DNA of 64,000 nucleotides, from NCBI RefSeq assembly GCF_051401765.1, contig NW_027480565.1, positions 1,051,001-1,115,000 on the forward strand. Reading direction: 5' to 3'. The translations under genes and the position numbers were made by a program. Below are positions 39,945 to 53,107 of this stretch, in pieces. A model generated the notes under the pieces. That model was given only the letters and a program-made list of their open reading frames with translations, was not told the origin of the DNA and ran no database searches. Numbering within the stretch: position 1 is the stretch's first letter; each line of letters begins with the position of its first letter. Source of the stretch: Calliopsis andreniformis (taxonomy: Eukaryota > Arthropoda > Insecta > Hymenoptera > Andrenidae).

Positions 39945-42466
39945 ATTGAGGATTGGTGATTGAGGATCAAGGATTAGAGTTCGATTATTGAGGATTGAAG
40001 AGTGGGGATTGAGGATTGAGGATTGAGGATTGAGAACTGAGGATGAGGTCTGAGTTTTGAGGACTGAGGTTTGAGGAACGAGGATTGAGGATTGAGGATT
40101 AAGGATTGAGTATTGAATATTGAGGATTGATGATTGAGTATTGAGGAATGAGGGTTGAGGATTGAGGATTGAGGATTGAAGATTGGGTATTGAGGATTGA
40201 AGATTGTGGATTGGAGATTGAGGATTGAGAATTGAGGTTTGAGGATTGAAGATTGAGTATTTGGGACTGAGGATTGAAGATTCAGTATTGAGGATTGAAG
40301 ATTGAGTATTGAGGATTGAGGATTGAATATTGAGGACTGAGTGTTGAGGGCTGAGTGATGGGAATTGATGTTTGTGGATAGAGATATGAAGATTGCAGAT
40401 TGAGTATTGAGTATTGAAAACTGTGAATTGAGGATATTCTAATGAGGATGGAGGATTGACAACTGATTGTTGAGGACTGAGGGCGGAGGATTGAGGATTG
40501 AGAATTGAGGATTGAGGATTGAGTATTGAAGATTGAGGATTGATGATTGAGAATTGAGGATTGAGGATTGAAGATTGAGTATTGAGGATTGAAGATTGAG
40601 GATTGAGGATTGAGGATTGAAGATTGAAGATTGAGTATTGAGGATTGAAGATTGATAATTGAGGATTGAGTATCGAGGATTGAGGTTTGAGTATTGAAAA
40701 CTGCGAATTCAGGATATTCTATTGAGTATTGAGAATTGAGGATTGATGGTTGAGTATTGAGGAATGAGAATTGAGGATTAAGGATTGAGTATTGAAGATT
40801 GAGGATTGAGGATTGAGGATTGAAGATTGGGTATTGAGGATTGAAGATTGAGGATTGGGGATTGAGGATAGAGGATTGAGGATTGAGGATTGAAGATTGA
40901 GGATTTGGGACTGAGGATAGAAGATTCAGTATTGAGGATTGAAGATTGAGAATTGAGGAATGAGGATTGAACATTGAGGACTGAGCGTTAATGGCTGAGT
41001 GATGAGGATTGATGTCTGTGGATAGAGATTTGAGGATTGAAGATTGGGGATTGAGTATTGAAAACAGAGAACTGGGGATATTCTATTGAGGATTGAGGAT
41101 TTACAATTGATTGTTGAGGACTGAGGGCTGAAGGCAGAGGATTCAGGTTTGAGGATTCGGGCTTGAGGTTTGAGGACTGAGGATTGAGGGTTGAGGATTG
41201 AGGATGGACGGTTGAGGATTGAGGATTGAGGATGGAGGATTCAAGAGGGAGGACTGAGTGTTGAGGATTGAGTGTTGAGGATTGACGTTTGAGGTTTAAG
41301 ATTTGATTATTGTATATTGCGTATAGGGTATTGAACCATGAGATTTCAGTATGTTCTCTTGAGTATTGAGAATTGAGGATTGATGGTTGAGTATTGAGGA
41401 TCGATGGTTGAGTGTTGTGTGTTGAATATTGAGGATTGAGGATTGGGGATTGAGGATTGAGGATTGAGGTTGAAGATTGAGTATTGATGGTTGAGTATTG
41501 AGGGTTGAGGATTGAGGACGAGGACTGACGGTTGAGGATTGAAGTTTGAGGATTGAGGATTGAGGATTGAGGATTGAGGACTGAGGATTGAGGATTTTGG
41601 ATTGAGCATTGTGGATTGAAGACTGAGGACTGGGGATTAAGGGTTGAATATTGAGTATTAAGGATTGAGGATTGGGGATTGAGGCTCTAGGATTGGAGAT
41701 TGACTATTCAGGATTGAAGGTTGAGGATTGAGGATTGAGGATTGAGAATTGAGAACTGAGGATGAGTACTGAGGGTTGAGGAATGAGGTTTGAGGAACGA
41801 GGAATGAGGATTGAGGACTGAGGACTGCGGATTGACGATTGAGTATTGAATATTGAGGATTGATGACTGAGGATTGAGGATTGAGGATTGAGGATTGAGG
41901 ATTGAGCATTGAGGATTGAAGATTGAGGACTGGGGATTGAGGGTTGAATATTGAGGATTAAGGATTGAGTATTGGGGATTGAGGCTCTAGGAATGGAGAT
42001 TGACTATTGAGGATTGAAGATTGAGAATTGAGGATTGAGGATTGAACATTGAGGACTGAGCGTTGAGGGCTGAGTGATGAGAATTGATGTTTGTGGATAG
42101 AGGTTTGAAGATTGCAGATTGAGTATTGAGTATTGAATACTGTGAATTGAGGATATTCTATTGAGGATTGAGGATTGACAACTGATTGTTGAGTACTGAG
42201 GGCTGAAGATTGAGGATTCACGATTGAGGATTCAGAATCGAGGTTTGAGGACTGAGGATTGAGGACTGAAATTGAGTATTGAGGATTGAAGGTTGAGGAT
42301 TGAGGATTGAGGATTGAGGATTGAAGATTGAGTATTGAGGATTGAAGATTGAGGATTGAGGATTGAGGATTAAGGATTGGGGATTGAGGATTGAGGATTG
42401 AAGATTGAGTATTTAGGATTGAAGATTGAGGATTGAGGATTGAGGATTGAAGATTGAATATTGAGT
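39945..42466. repeat. 2522-bp tandem duplication, right copy
   Basis: The right copy matches 37423-39944 base for base apart from scattered substitutions, for example GGCGGAGG at about 40483 where the left copy has GGCTGAGG, and GGCTGAGTG contexts near 40990. The constant register across 2.5 kb implies few or no indels since duplication. It is plain satellite. Confidence 0.88.
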
Positions 42467-45400
42467 ATTGAGGGTTGAAGATTGAGGATTGAGGATTGAG
42501 GATCGAGAATGGAGGATGAGGGGTGAGGGTTGATGATTGAGGTTTGTGTATTTAAACCTGCGAATTCAGGATATTCTATTGAGTATTGAGAATTGAGAGT
42601 TGATGGTTGAGTATTGAGGATTGAGAATTGAGGATTGAGGATTGAGTATTGAAGATTGAGGATTGATGATTGAGGATTGAGGATTGAGGATTGAGGATTG
42701 AGGATTGAGGATTGAAGATAGAGTATTGAGGATTGAAGATTGAGGTTTGGGGATTGAGGATTGAGGATTGAGGATTGAGGATTGAATATTGAGGATTTGG
42801 GACTGAGGATTGAAGATTCAGTATTGAAGATTCATGTTTGAGAATTGAGGATTGAGGATTGAACATTGAGGTCGGAGTGTTTAGGGCTGACTGATGAGGA
42901 TTGATGTTTGTGGATAGAGATTCGAAGATTGCAGATTGAGTATTAAGTATTGAAATCTGTGAATTGAGGATATTCTATTTAGGATTGAGGAGTGACAACT
43001 GATTGTTGAGGACTGAGGGCTGAGGGTTGAGGTTTGAGGACTGAGGATTGAGGGTTGAGTATTGAGGATTGAGGATGGAGGATTCGAGAGGGAGGACTGA
43101 GTGTTGAGGATTGAGTGTTGAGAATTGATGATTGAGTATTGAGGACTGATGGTTGAGGGTTGTGTGTTGAATATTGAGGATTGAGGATTGTGGATTGAGG
43201 ATTGAGGATTGAGGATTGAAGATTGACTATTGATGATTGAGTATTGAGGATTGAGGGTTGAGGACGAGGACTGACGGTTGAGGATTGAGGTCTGAGGATT
43301 GAGGATTGAGGATTGAGGACTGAGGATTGAGGATTTTGGATTGAGCATTGAGGATTGAAGATAGAGTACTGTGGATTGAGGGTTGAAGGTTGAGGATTAA
43401 GGATTGGGGATTGGTGATTGAGGATCTAGGATTAGAGTTTGATTATTGAGGATTGAAGAGTGAGGATTGGGGATTGAGGATTGAGGATTGAGAACTGAGG
43501 ATGAGGTCTGAGTTTTGAGGATTGAGGTTTGAGGAACGAGGATTGAGGATTGAGGATTGAGGACTGCGGACTGACGATTGAGTATTGAATATTGAGGATT
43601 GATGACTGAGGGTTGAGGATTGAGTATTGAGGATTGAGGATTGAGGATAGAAGTTTGAGTATTGAGGATTGAAGATTGAGGATTGGGGATTGAGGATTGA
43701 GGATTGAGTAATGAGGATTGAGGATTGAGGGTTGAAGATTGCGTATTTAGGATTGAAGATTGAGTATTGAGGATTGAGGATTGAAGATTGAAGATTGAGT
43801 ATTGAGGATTGAAGGTTGAGGATTGAGAATTGAGAATCGAGGATGGAGGATGAGTGGTGAGGGTTGAGGATTGAAGATTGAGTATTGATGACTGAGTATT
43901 GAGGGTTGAGGATTGAGGACGAGGACTGACGTTTGAGGATTGAAGATTGAGTATTGAGGATTGAAGATTGAGGATTGGGGATTGAGGAGTGAGGATTGAG
44001 GATAGAGGATTGAGGATCGAGGATGGAGGATGAGTGGTGTGGGTTGAGGATTGAGGTTTGAGTATTGAAACCTGCGAATTCAGGATATTCTATTGAGTAT
44101 TGAAAATTGAGGATTGATGGTTGAGTATTGAGGATTGAGAATTGAGGATTAAGGATTGAGTATTGAAGGTTGAGGATTGATGATTGAGGATTGAGGAATG
44201 ACGATTGAGGATTGAGGATTGAGGATTGAAGATTGGGTATTGAGGATTGAAGATTGAGGATTGGGGATTGAGGATTGAGGATTGAGGATTGAGGATTGAA
44301 GATTGAGGATTTGGGTCTGAGGATTGAAGATTCAGGATTGAGGATTGAGAGTTGAGGATTGAGGATTGAAGGTTGAGTATTTAGGATTGAAGATTGAGGA
44401 TTGAGGATTGAGTATTGAAGATAGAAGATTGAGTATTGAGGATTGAAGATTGAGGATTGAGGATTGAGGATCGAGGATGGAGGATGAGGGGTGAGGGTTG
44501 AGGATTGGGGTTTGAGAATTGAAACATGCGAATTCAGGATATTCTATTGAGTATTGAGAATTTAGGATTGATGGTTGAGTATTGAGGATTGAGAATTGAG
44601 GATTGAGGGTTGAGTATTGAAGATTGAGAATTGATGATTGAGAATTGAGGATTGAGGATTGAGGATTGAGGATTGAGGATTGAAGATTGAGTATTGAGGA
44701 TTGAATGTTGAGGATTGGGGATTGAGGATTGAGGATTGAGGATTGAAGATTGGGTATTGAGGATTGAAGATTGAGGATTGGGGATTGAGGATTGAGGACT
44801 GAGGATTGAGGATTGAAGATTGAGGATTTGGGCCTGAGGATTGAAGATTCAGGATTGAGGATTGAGAGTTGAGGATTGAGGATTGAAGATTGAGTATTTA
44901 GGATTGAAGATTGAGGATTGAGGATTGAGTATTGAAGATAGAAGATTGAGTATTGAGGATTGAAGATTGAGGATTGAGGATTGAGGATCGAGGATGGAGG
45001 ATGAGGGGTGAGGGTTGAGGATTGGTGTTTGAGAATTGAAACATGCGAATTCAGGATATTCTATTGAGTATTGAGAATTGAGGATTGATGGTTGAGTATT
45101 GAGGATTGAGAATTGAGGATTGAGGGTTGAGTATTGAAGATTGAGAATTGATGATTGAGAATTGAGGATTGAGGATTGAGGATTGAGGATTGAGGATTGG
45201 GGATTGAGGATTGAGGATTGAAGATTGAGTATTTAGGATTGAAGATTAAGGATTGAGGATTGAGGATTGAAGATTGAATATTGAGTATTGAGGATTGAAG
45301 ATTGAGGATTGAGGATTGAGGATCGAGAATGGAGGATGAGGGGTGAGGGTTGAGGATTGAGGTTTGAGTATTGAAACCTGCGAATTCAGGATATTCTATT

Positions 45401-48240
45401 GAGCATTGAGAATTGAGGGTTGATGGTTGAGTATTGAGGATTGAGAATTGAGGTTTAAGGATTGAGTATCGAGGGCTGAGTGATGAGAATTGATGTTTGT
45501 GGATAGAGATTTGAATATTGCAGATTGAGTATTGAGTATTGAAAACTGTGAATTGAGGATATTCTATTGAGGATTGAGGATTGACAACTGATTGTTGAGT
45601 ACTGAGGGCTGAAGATTGAGGATTCACGATTGAGGATTCAGAATCGAGGTTTGAGGACTGAGGATTGAAGGTTGAGTATTGAGGATTGAGGATTCAGGAT
45701 TGGGGATTCGGGTTTGAGGTTTGAGGACTGAGGATTGAGGGTTGAGTATTCAGGATTGAGGATGGAGGGTTCAAGAGGGAGGACTGAGTGTTGAGGATTG
45801 AGTGTTGAGAATTGATGTTTGAGGATTGAGATTTGATTATTGTATATTGTGGATTGAGTATTGAACCATGAGATTTCAGGATGTTCTATTGAGTATTGAG
45901 AATTGAGGATTGATGATTGAGTATTGAGGATTGATGGTTGAGGGTTGTGTGTTGAATATTGAGTATTGAGGATTGAGGATTGAGGATTGAGGATTGAGGA
46001 TTGAAGATTGAGTATTGATGATTGAGTATTGAGGGTTGAGTGTTGAGGACGAGAACTGACGGTTGAGGATTGAGGTCTGAGGATTGAGGATTGAGGATTG
46101 AGGACTGAGGATTGAGGATTTTGGATTGAGCATTGAGGATTGAAGATTGACTACTGGGGATTGAGGGTTGAAGATTGAGGATTAAGGATTGGGGATTGGT
46201 GATTGAGGATCTAGGATTAGAGTTTGATTATTGAGGATTGAAGATTGAGGATTGAGGATTGAGGATTGAGGATTGCGAACTGAGGATGAGGACTGAGGGT
46301 CGAGGATTGAGGTTTGAGGAACGAGGATTGAGGATTGAGGATTGAGGACTGCGGATTGACGATTGAGTATTGAATATTGAGGCTTGATGACTGAGGGTTG
46401 AGGATCGAGGATTGAGGATTGTGGATTGATGATTGAAGTTTGAGTATTGAGGATTGAAGATTGAGGAGTGGGGATTGAGGATTGAGGATTGAGTAATGAG
46501 GATTGAAGATTGAGTATTTGGGACTGAGGATTGAAGATACAGTGTTGAGGATTGAAGATTGAGAATTGAGGATTGAGGATTTAACATTGAGGACTGAGTG
46601 TTGAGGGCTGAGTGATGAGAATTGATGTTTGTGGATAGAGATTTGAATATTGCAGATTGAGTATTGAGTATTGAAAACTGTGATTTGAGGATATTCTATT
46701 GAGGATTGAGGATTGACAACTGATTGTTGAGGACTGAGGCCTGAAGATTGAAGATTCACGATTGAGGATTCAGAATTGAGGTTGGAGGACTGAGGATTGA
46801 GGATTGAAGATTGAGTATTGAGGATTGAAGATTGAGGATTGAGGATTGAGTGTTGAGGATTGAGGATTGAGGGTTGAAGATTGAGTGTTGAGGATTGAGG
46901 ATTGAACCTTGATGACTGAGTGTTGAGGGCTGAGTGGTGAGAATTGATGTTTGTGGATAGAGATATGAAGATTGCAGATTGAGTATTGAGTATTGAAATC
47001 TGTGAATTGAGGATATTCTATTGAGGATTGAGTATTGACAACTGATTCTAGAGGACTGAGGGCTGAGGATTGAGGATTGTGGATTGAGGATTGAGGATTG
47101 AGTATTGAGGATTGAAGGTTGAGGATTGAGAATTGAGGATTGAGGATTGAGGATTGAAGATTGAGGATTGGGGCTTGAGGATCGACGATTGAGTATTGAG
47201 TATTGAGGATTGAGAATTGAGGATTGAGGATTGAAGGTTGAGTATTGAGGATTGAAGGTTGAGGATTGACGATTGAGGATCGAAGATAGAGGACTGAGTG
47301 TTGAGCGTTGATTAATGAGTATTGATGTTTGTGTATTGAGATTTGAAGATTGAAGGTTGGAGATTGAGTATTGAAAACAGTGAATTGAGGATACTCTATT
47401 GAGGATTGAGGATTTACAACTGATTGTTGAGGACTGAGGGCTGAAGACTGAGGAGTCAGGTTAGAGGATTCGGGTTTGAGGTTTGAGGGCTGAGGATTGA
47501 GTGATGAGGATTGAGGATTGAGGATTGACGGTTGAGGATTGAGGATTGCGGATTGGGTATTGAAGATTGAGTACTGATGATTGAGAATTGAGGATTGAGG
47601 ATTAAGGATTGAGGATTGAGGATTGAAGACTGAGTATTGAGGATTGAAGACTGAGGATTGGGGATTGAGGATTGAGGATTGAGTAATGAGGATTGAAGAT
47701 TGAGGACTGGGGATTGAGGATTGAAGATTGAGGATTAAGGATTGAGGTTTGGTGATTGAGGATCTAGGATTGGAGTTTGATTATTGAGGATTGAAGATTG
47801 AGTATTGAGGATTGAGGGTTGAGAATTGAGAATTGAGGATGAGGACTGAGGGTTGATGATTGAGGTTTGAGGAATGAGAATTGAGGATTGAGGATTGAGG
47901 ATTGAGTATGGAGGATGAGGGCTGAGGGTTGAGTATTGAGGTTTGAGTTTTGAACCCTGAGAATTCAGGATATTATATTGAGTATTGAGAATTGAGGATT
48001 GATGTTAGAGTATTGAGGGTCGAGTATTGAGGATTGAGGATTGAGTATTGAAGATTGAGGATTGATGATTGAGGATTGAGGATTGAGGACAGAGGATTGA
48101 GGGTTGAGTATTGAAGGTTGAGGATTGATGTTTGAGGGTTGAGTATTGAGGATTGAGGATTGAGGATTGAGTATTGAAGATTGAGGATTGATGATTGAGG
48201 ATTGAGGATTGAGGGTTGAGGATTGAGGATTGAGGATTGA
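42467..48240. repeat. Satellite with 517-bp tandem copies near 44-45 kb
   Basis: A block ending in GAAACATGCGAATTCAGG is present at 44521 and 45038 (offset 517). The preceding tract (GAAGATAGAAGATTGAGTAT) and the following tract are shared. A degraded third copy follows near 45375. Bases about 45876-46133 match 37111-37368 (offset 8765). The form GTTTAGGGCTGAC near 42882 is a private variant. No gene is present. Confidence 0.7.
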
Positions 48241-49440
48241 GGATTCAGGATTGAAGATTCAGTATTGAGGATTGAAGATTGAGAATTGAGAATTGAGGAT
48301 TGAACATTGAGGACTGAGTGTTGAGGGATGAGTGATGAGAATTGATGTTTGTGGATAGATATTTGAAGATTGCAGATTGAGTATTGAGTATTGAAAACTG
48401 TGAATTGGGGATATTCTATTGAGGATTGAGGATTGACTACTGATTGTTGAGGACTGAGTGCTGAAGATTGAGAACGCAGAATTTAAGATTCAGAATTGAG
48501 GTTTGAAGACTGAGGATTGAGGATTGAATATTGAGTATTGAGGATTGAAGATTGAGGATTGAGGATTGAGTATTGAGGATTGAGAATGAGGGCTGAGGAT
48601 CGAGGATGGAGGATGAGGGCTGAGAGTTTAGGATTGAGGTTTGAGTATTGAATCCTGCGAATTCAGGATATTCTATTGTGTATTGAGTATTCAGTATTGA
48701 TGGTTGAGTATTGTGGATTGAGAATTGAGGATTGAGGGTTGAGTATTGAAGATTGAGAATTGAGAATTGAGGATGAGGACTGAGAGTTGAGGATTGAGGT
48801 TTGAGGAACGAGGATTGAGGATTGAGGACTGACGATTGACGATTGAGTATTGAAGATTGAGGATTGATGACTGAGTATTGAGGATTGAGGATTGAGGATT
48901 GAGTATTGAGGATTGAAGATTGAGAATTGAGGATTGAATACTGAGGATTGAGGATTGAGGATTGAGGATTGAGAATGAGGGCTAAGGATCGAGGATGGAG
49001 GGTGAGGACTGAGGGTTGAGGATTGAGGTTTGAGTATTGAATCCTGCGAATTCAGGATATTCTATTGTGTGTTGAGTATTGAGGGTTGAGGATTGAGTAT
49101 TGAAGATTGAGAATTGAGAATTGAGGATGAGGACTGAGGGTTGAGGATTGAGGTTTGAGGAGCGAGGATTGAGGATTGAGGATTGAGGACTGACGATTGA
49201 CGATTGAGTATTGAAGATTGAGGATTGATAATTGAGGATTGAGGATTGAGGATTGAGGATTGAGTATTGAGGATTGAAGATTGAGTATTGAGGATTGAAT
49301 ATTGAGGATTGAGGATTGAGGATTGAGGATTGAGGATGAGGGCTGAGGGTTGAGGATTGAGGTTTGAGTATCGAATCCTGAGAATTCAGGATATTCCATT
49401 GAGTATTGAGAACTGAGGATTGATGGTTGAGTATTGAGTA
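48241..49440. repeat. 1.2-kb duplicated satellite block, left copy
   Basis: The partner is 51901-53107 (offset 3660, then 3667). Both copies carry a private module A variant (GACTACTGATTG, then GAGTGCTGAAG, then GAGAACGCAGAATTTAAG) and two module B copies about 370-420 bp apart (with TTCTATTGTGTATTGAG and TTCTATTGTGTGTTGAG). No gene. Confidence 0.8.
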
Positions 49441-51900
49441 TTGAGGATTGAGGTTTGAGGATTGAGTATTGAAGATTGAGGATTGATGATTTAGGATTGA
49501 GGATTGAGGATTGAGAAATGAGGATTGAGGATTGAAGGTTGAGTATTGAGTATTGAAGGTTGAAGATTGAGGATTGAGGATTGAAGATTGAGGGTTGAGG
49601 GTTGAAGACTGAGGATTGGGGACTGAGGATTGAGGATTGAGGTTTGAGTATTGAATCCTGCGAATGCAGGATATTCTATTGAGTATTGAGAATTGAGGAT
49701 TGATGGCTGAGTGTTGAGTACTGAGGATTGGGGGTTGAAGGTTGAGTATTGAGGATTGAGAATTGAGGATTGAGGATTGAACATTGAGGAATGAGTGTTG
49801 TGGGCTGAGTGATGAGAATTGATGTTTGTGGATAGAGATTTGAAGATTGAGGATTGAGGATTGAGTATTGAGGATTGAGGATGAGGGCTGAGGGTTGAGG
49901 ACTGAGGATTGAGGACTGAGGACTGAGGATTGAGGATTGAGAATTGAGGATTGAGGATTGAGGATTGAAGATTGAGGATTGGGTATTGAGGATTGAAGAA
50001 TGAGGGTTGAGGATTGAGGATTGAGGATTGTCGATTGAAGATTGAATTTTCAGGATTGAAGATTGACTATTGAGGATTGAGGATTGAGTATTGAGGATTG
50101 AGGATGAGGGCTCAGGATCGAGAATGGAGGATGAGGGCTGAGGGTTTAGGATTGAGGTTTGAGTATTGAATCCTGCGAATTCAGGATATTCTATTGTGTA
50201 TTGAGAATTCAGTATTGATGGTTGAGTATTGAGGATTGAGAATTGAGGATTGAGGATTGAGTATTGAAGTTTGAGAATTGTGAATTGAGGACGAGGACTG
50301 AGAGTTGAGGATTGAGAATTGAGGGCTGAGGATTGAAGATTGAGTGTTGAGGATTGAAGATTGAGGATTGACGATTGAGGATTTAGGATTGAGGATTGAA
50401 GATTGAGGATTGGGGACTGAGTGTTGAGGTTTGAGTGATGAGAGTTGATGTTTGTGGATAGAGGTTTGAAGATTGCAGATAGAGTATTGAGTATTGAAAA
50501 CTGTGAATTGAGGATATTCTATTGAGGATTGAGGATTGACAACTGATTGTTGAGGACTGGGGGCTGAAGATTGAGGATTCAGGTTTGAGGATTCAGCATT
50601 GTGGTTTGAGGACTGAGGATTGAGGCCTGGGGATTGAGGATTCAGGATTGAAGATTGAATATTGATGACTGAAGGTTGAGGATTGAGTATTGAGGTTTGT
50701 GGATTGAGGACGATGACAGTGGGTTGATTATTGATGTTTGAGGTCTGAGGATTGAGGATTGACGTTTGAGGATTGGGGATTGAGGATTGAGGATAGAGGA
50801 TTGAGGATTGAGTATTGAAGATTGAGTATTCATGACTGAGGACTGAGGATTGAGGATTGAGTATTGAAGATTGAAGATTGAGGATTGGGGATTGAGGATT
50901 GACGATTGAGTATTGAGGACTGAGGATTGAGGATAGAGGATTGAGGATTGAGTATTGAAGATTGAGTATTCATGACTGAGGATTGAGGACTGAGGATTGA
51001 GGATTGAAGATTGAATATTGAATATTGATGATTGAATATTGAGGATTGAGTATTGAGGGTTGTGGATTGAGGACGAGGACTGAGGGTTGAGTATTGATGT
51101 TTGAGGTCTAAGGATTGAGGGTTGACGATCGAGAATTGAGGATTGAGAATTGAGGACAGAGGATTGAGGATTGAGCATTGAGGATTGAAGATTGAGGATT
51201 GAAGACTGAGGATTGAGGATTGAGGATTGAATATTGAATATTGATGATTGAAAATTGAGTATTGAGTATTGAGGGTTTTGGATTGAGGACGAGGACTGAG
51301 GGTTGAGTATTGATGTTTGAGGTCTGAGGATTGAGGATTGAGGATTGAGGGCTGACGATAGACGACTGAGTATTGAAGATTGAGGATTGATGTCTGAGGA
51401 TTGAGGATTGAGGATTGAGGATTGAGTGTTGATGATTGAAGATTGAGTATTGAGGATTCAGAATTGAGGATTGTGGACTAAGGATTGGGGATTGAAGATT
51501 GAGTATTGAGGATTGAAGGTTGAGGATTGAGGATTGAGGATTGAGGATTGAGGATGAGGTCTGGGGGTTGAGGATTGAGGCTTGGGGACTGACGACTGAG
51601 GATTGAGGATTGAGGATTGAGGACTGAGGATTGAGGATTGAAGGTTGACGATTGAGGATTGAGGATTGAGGATTGAGGATTGAGGACTGAGGATAGGGGA
51701 TTGAGTGTTGACGATTGAAGATTGAAGATTGAGGATTGGGGATTGAGGATTGACGATTGAGGATTGAGGACTGAGGATTGAGGATTGAGGATTGAGGATT
51801 GAGGATTGAGTGTTGAAGATTGAGGATTGATGATTGAGGATTGAGGATTGAGGACTGAGGGTTGAGGATTGAGGATTGAGGATTGAGGATTGAGGATTGA
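49441..51900. repeat. Satellite between the two 1.2-kb blocks
   Basis: Bases about 50100-50740 match 60235-60875 (offset 10134), sharing GAGGGCTCAGGATCGAG and AGGCCTGGGGATTGAGG. Bases about 51230-51640 match 61267-61677 (offset about 10037), sharing GGCTTGGGGACTGACGACTG. Bases 49790-49960 match about 59219-59390. The interval is therefore related to the far right end of the array. Confidence 0.72.
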
Positions 51901-53107
51901 GGATTGAGGATTGAAGATTCAGTATTGAGGATTGAAGATTGAGAATTGAGAATTGAGGATTGAACATTGAGGACTGAGTGTTGAGGTTTCAGTGATGAGA
52001 ATTGATGCTTGTGGATAGAGATTTGAAGATTGCAGATTGAGTATTGAGTATTGAAAACTGTGAATTGGGGATATTCTATTGAGGATTGAGGATTGACTAC
52101 TGATTGTTGAGGACTGAGTGCTGAAGATTGAGAACGCAGAATTTAAGATTCAGAATTGAGGTTTGAGGACTGAGGATTGAGGATTGAATATTGAGTATTG
52201 AGGATTGAAGATTGAGGATTGAGGATTGAGTATTGAGGATTGAGAATGAGGGCTGAGGATCGAGGATGGAGGATGAGGGCTGAGGGTTTAGGATTCAGGT
52301 TTGAGTATTGAATCCTGCGAATTCAGGATATTCTATTGTGTATTGAGTATTCAGTATTGATGGTTGAGTATTGTGGATTGAGAATTGAGGATTGAGGGTT
52401 GAGTATTGAAGATTGAGAATTGAGAATTGAGGATGAGGACTGAGAGTTGAGGATTGAGGTTTGAGGAACGAGGATTGAGGATTGAGGATTGAGGACTGAC
52501 GATTGACGATTGAGTATTGAAGATTGAGGATTGATGACTGAGTATTGAGGATTGAGGATTGAGGATTGAGTATTGAGGATTGAAGATTGAGAATTGAGGA
52601 TTGAATACTGAGGATTGAGGATTGAGGATTGAGGATTGAGAATGAGGGCTAAGGATCGAGGATGGAGGGTGAGGACTGAGGGTTGAGGATTGAGGTTTGA
52701 GTATTGAATCCTGCGAATTCAGGATATTCTATTGTGTGTTGAGTATTGAGGGTTGAGGATTGAGTATTGAAGATTGAGAATTGAGAATTGAGGATGAGGA
52801 CTGAGGGTTGAGGATTGAGGTTTGAGGAACGAGGATTGAGGATTGAGGATTGAGGACTGACGATTGACGATTGAGTATTGAAGATTGAGGATTGATAATT
52901 GAGGATTGAGGATTGAGGATTGAGGATTGAGTATTGAGGATTGAAGATTGAGTATTGAGGATTGAATATTGAGGATTGAGGATTGAGGATTGAGGATTGA
53001 GGATGAGGGCTGAGGGTTGAGGATTGAGGTTTGAGTATCGAATCCTGAGAATTCAGGATATTCCATTGAGTATTGAGAACTGAGGATTGATGGTTGTGTA
53101 TTGAGTA
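51901..53107. repeat. 1.2-kb duplicated satellite block, right copy
   Basis: This copy is nearly identical to 48241-49440. It differs by one extra heptamer near 52487 (offset rises from 3660 to 3667) and by point changes such as GTTTCAGTGATGAG in module A. No gene. Confidence 0.8.
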
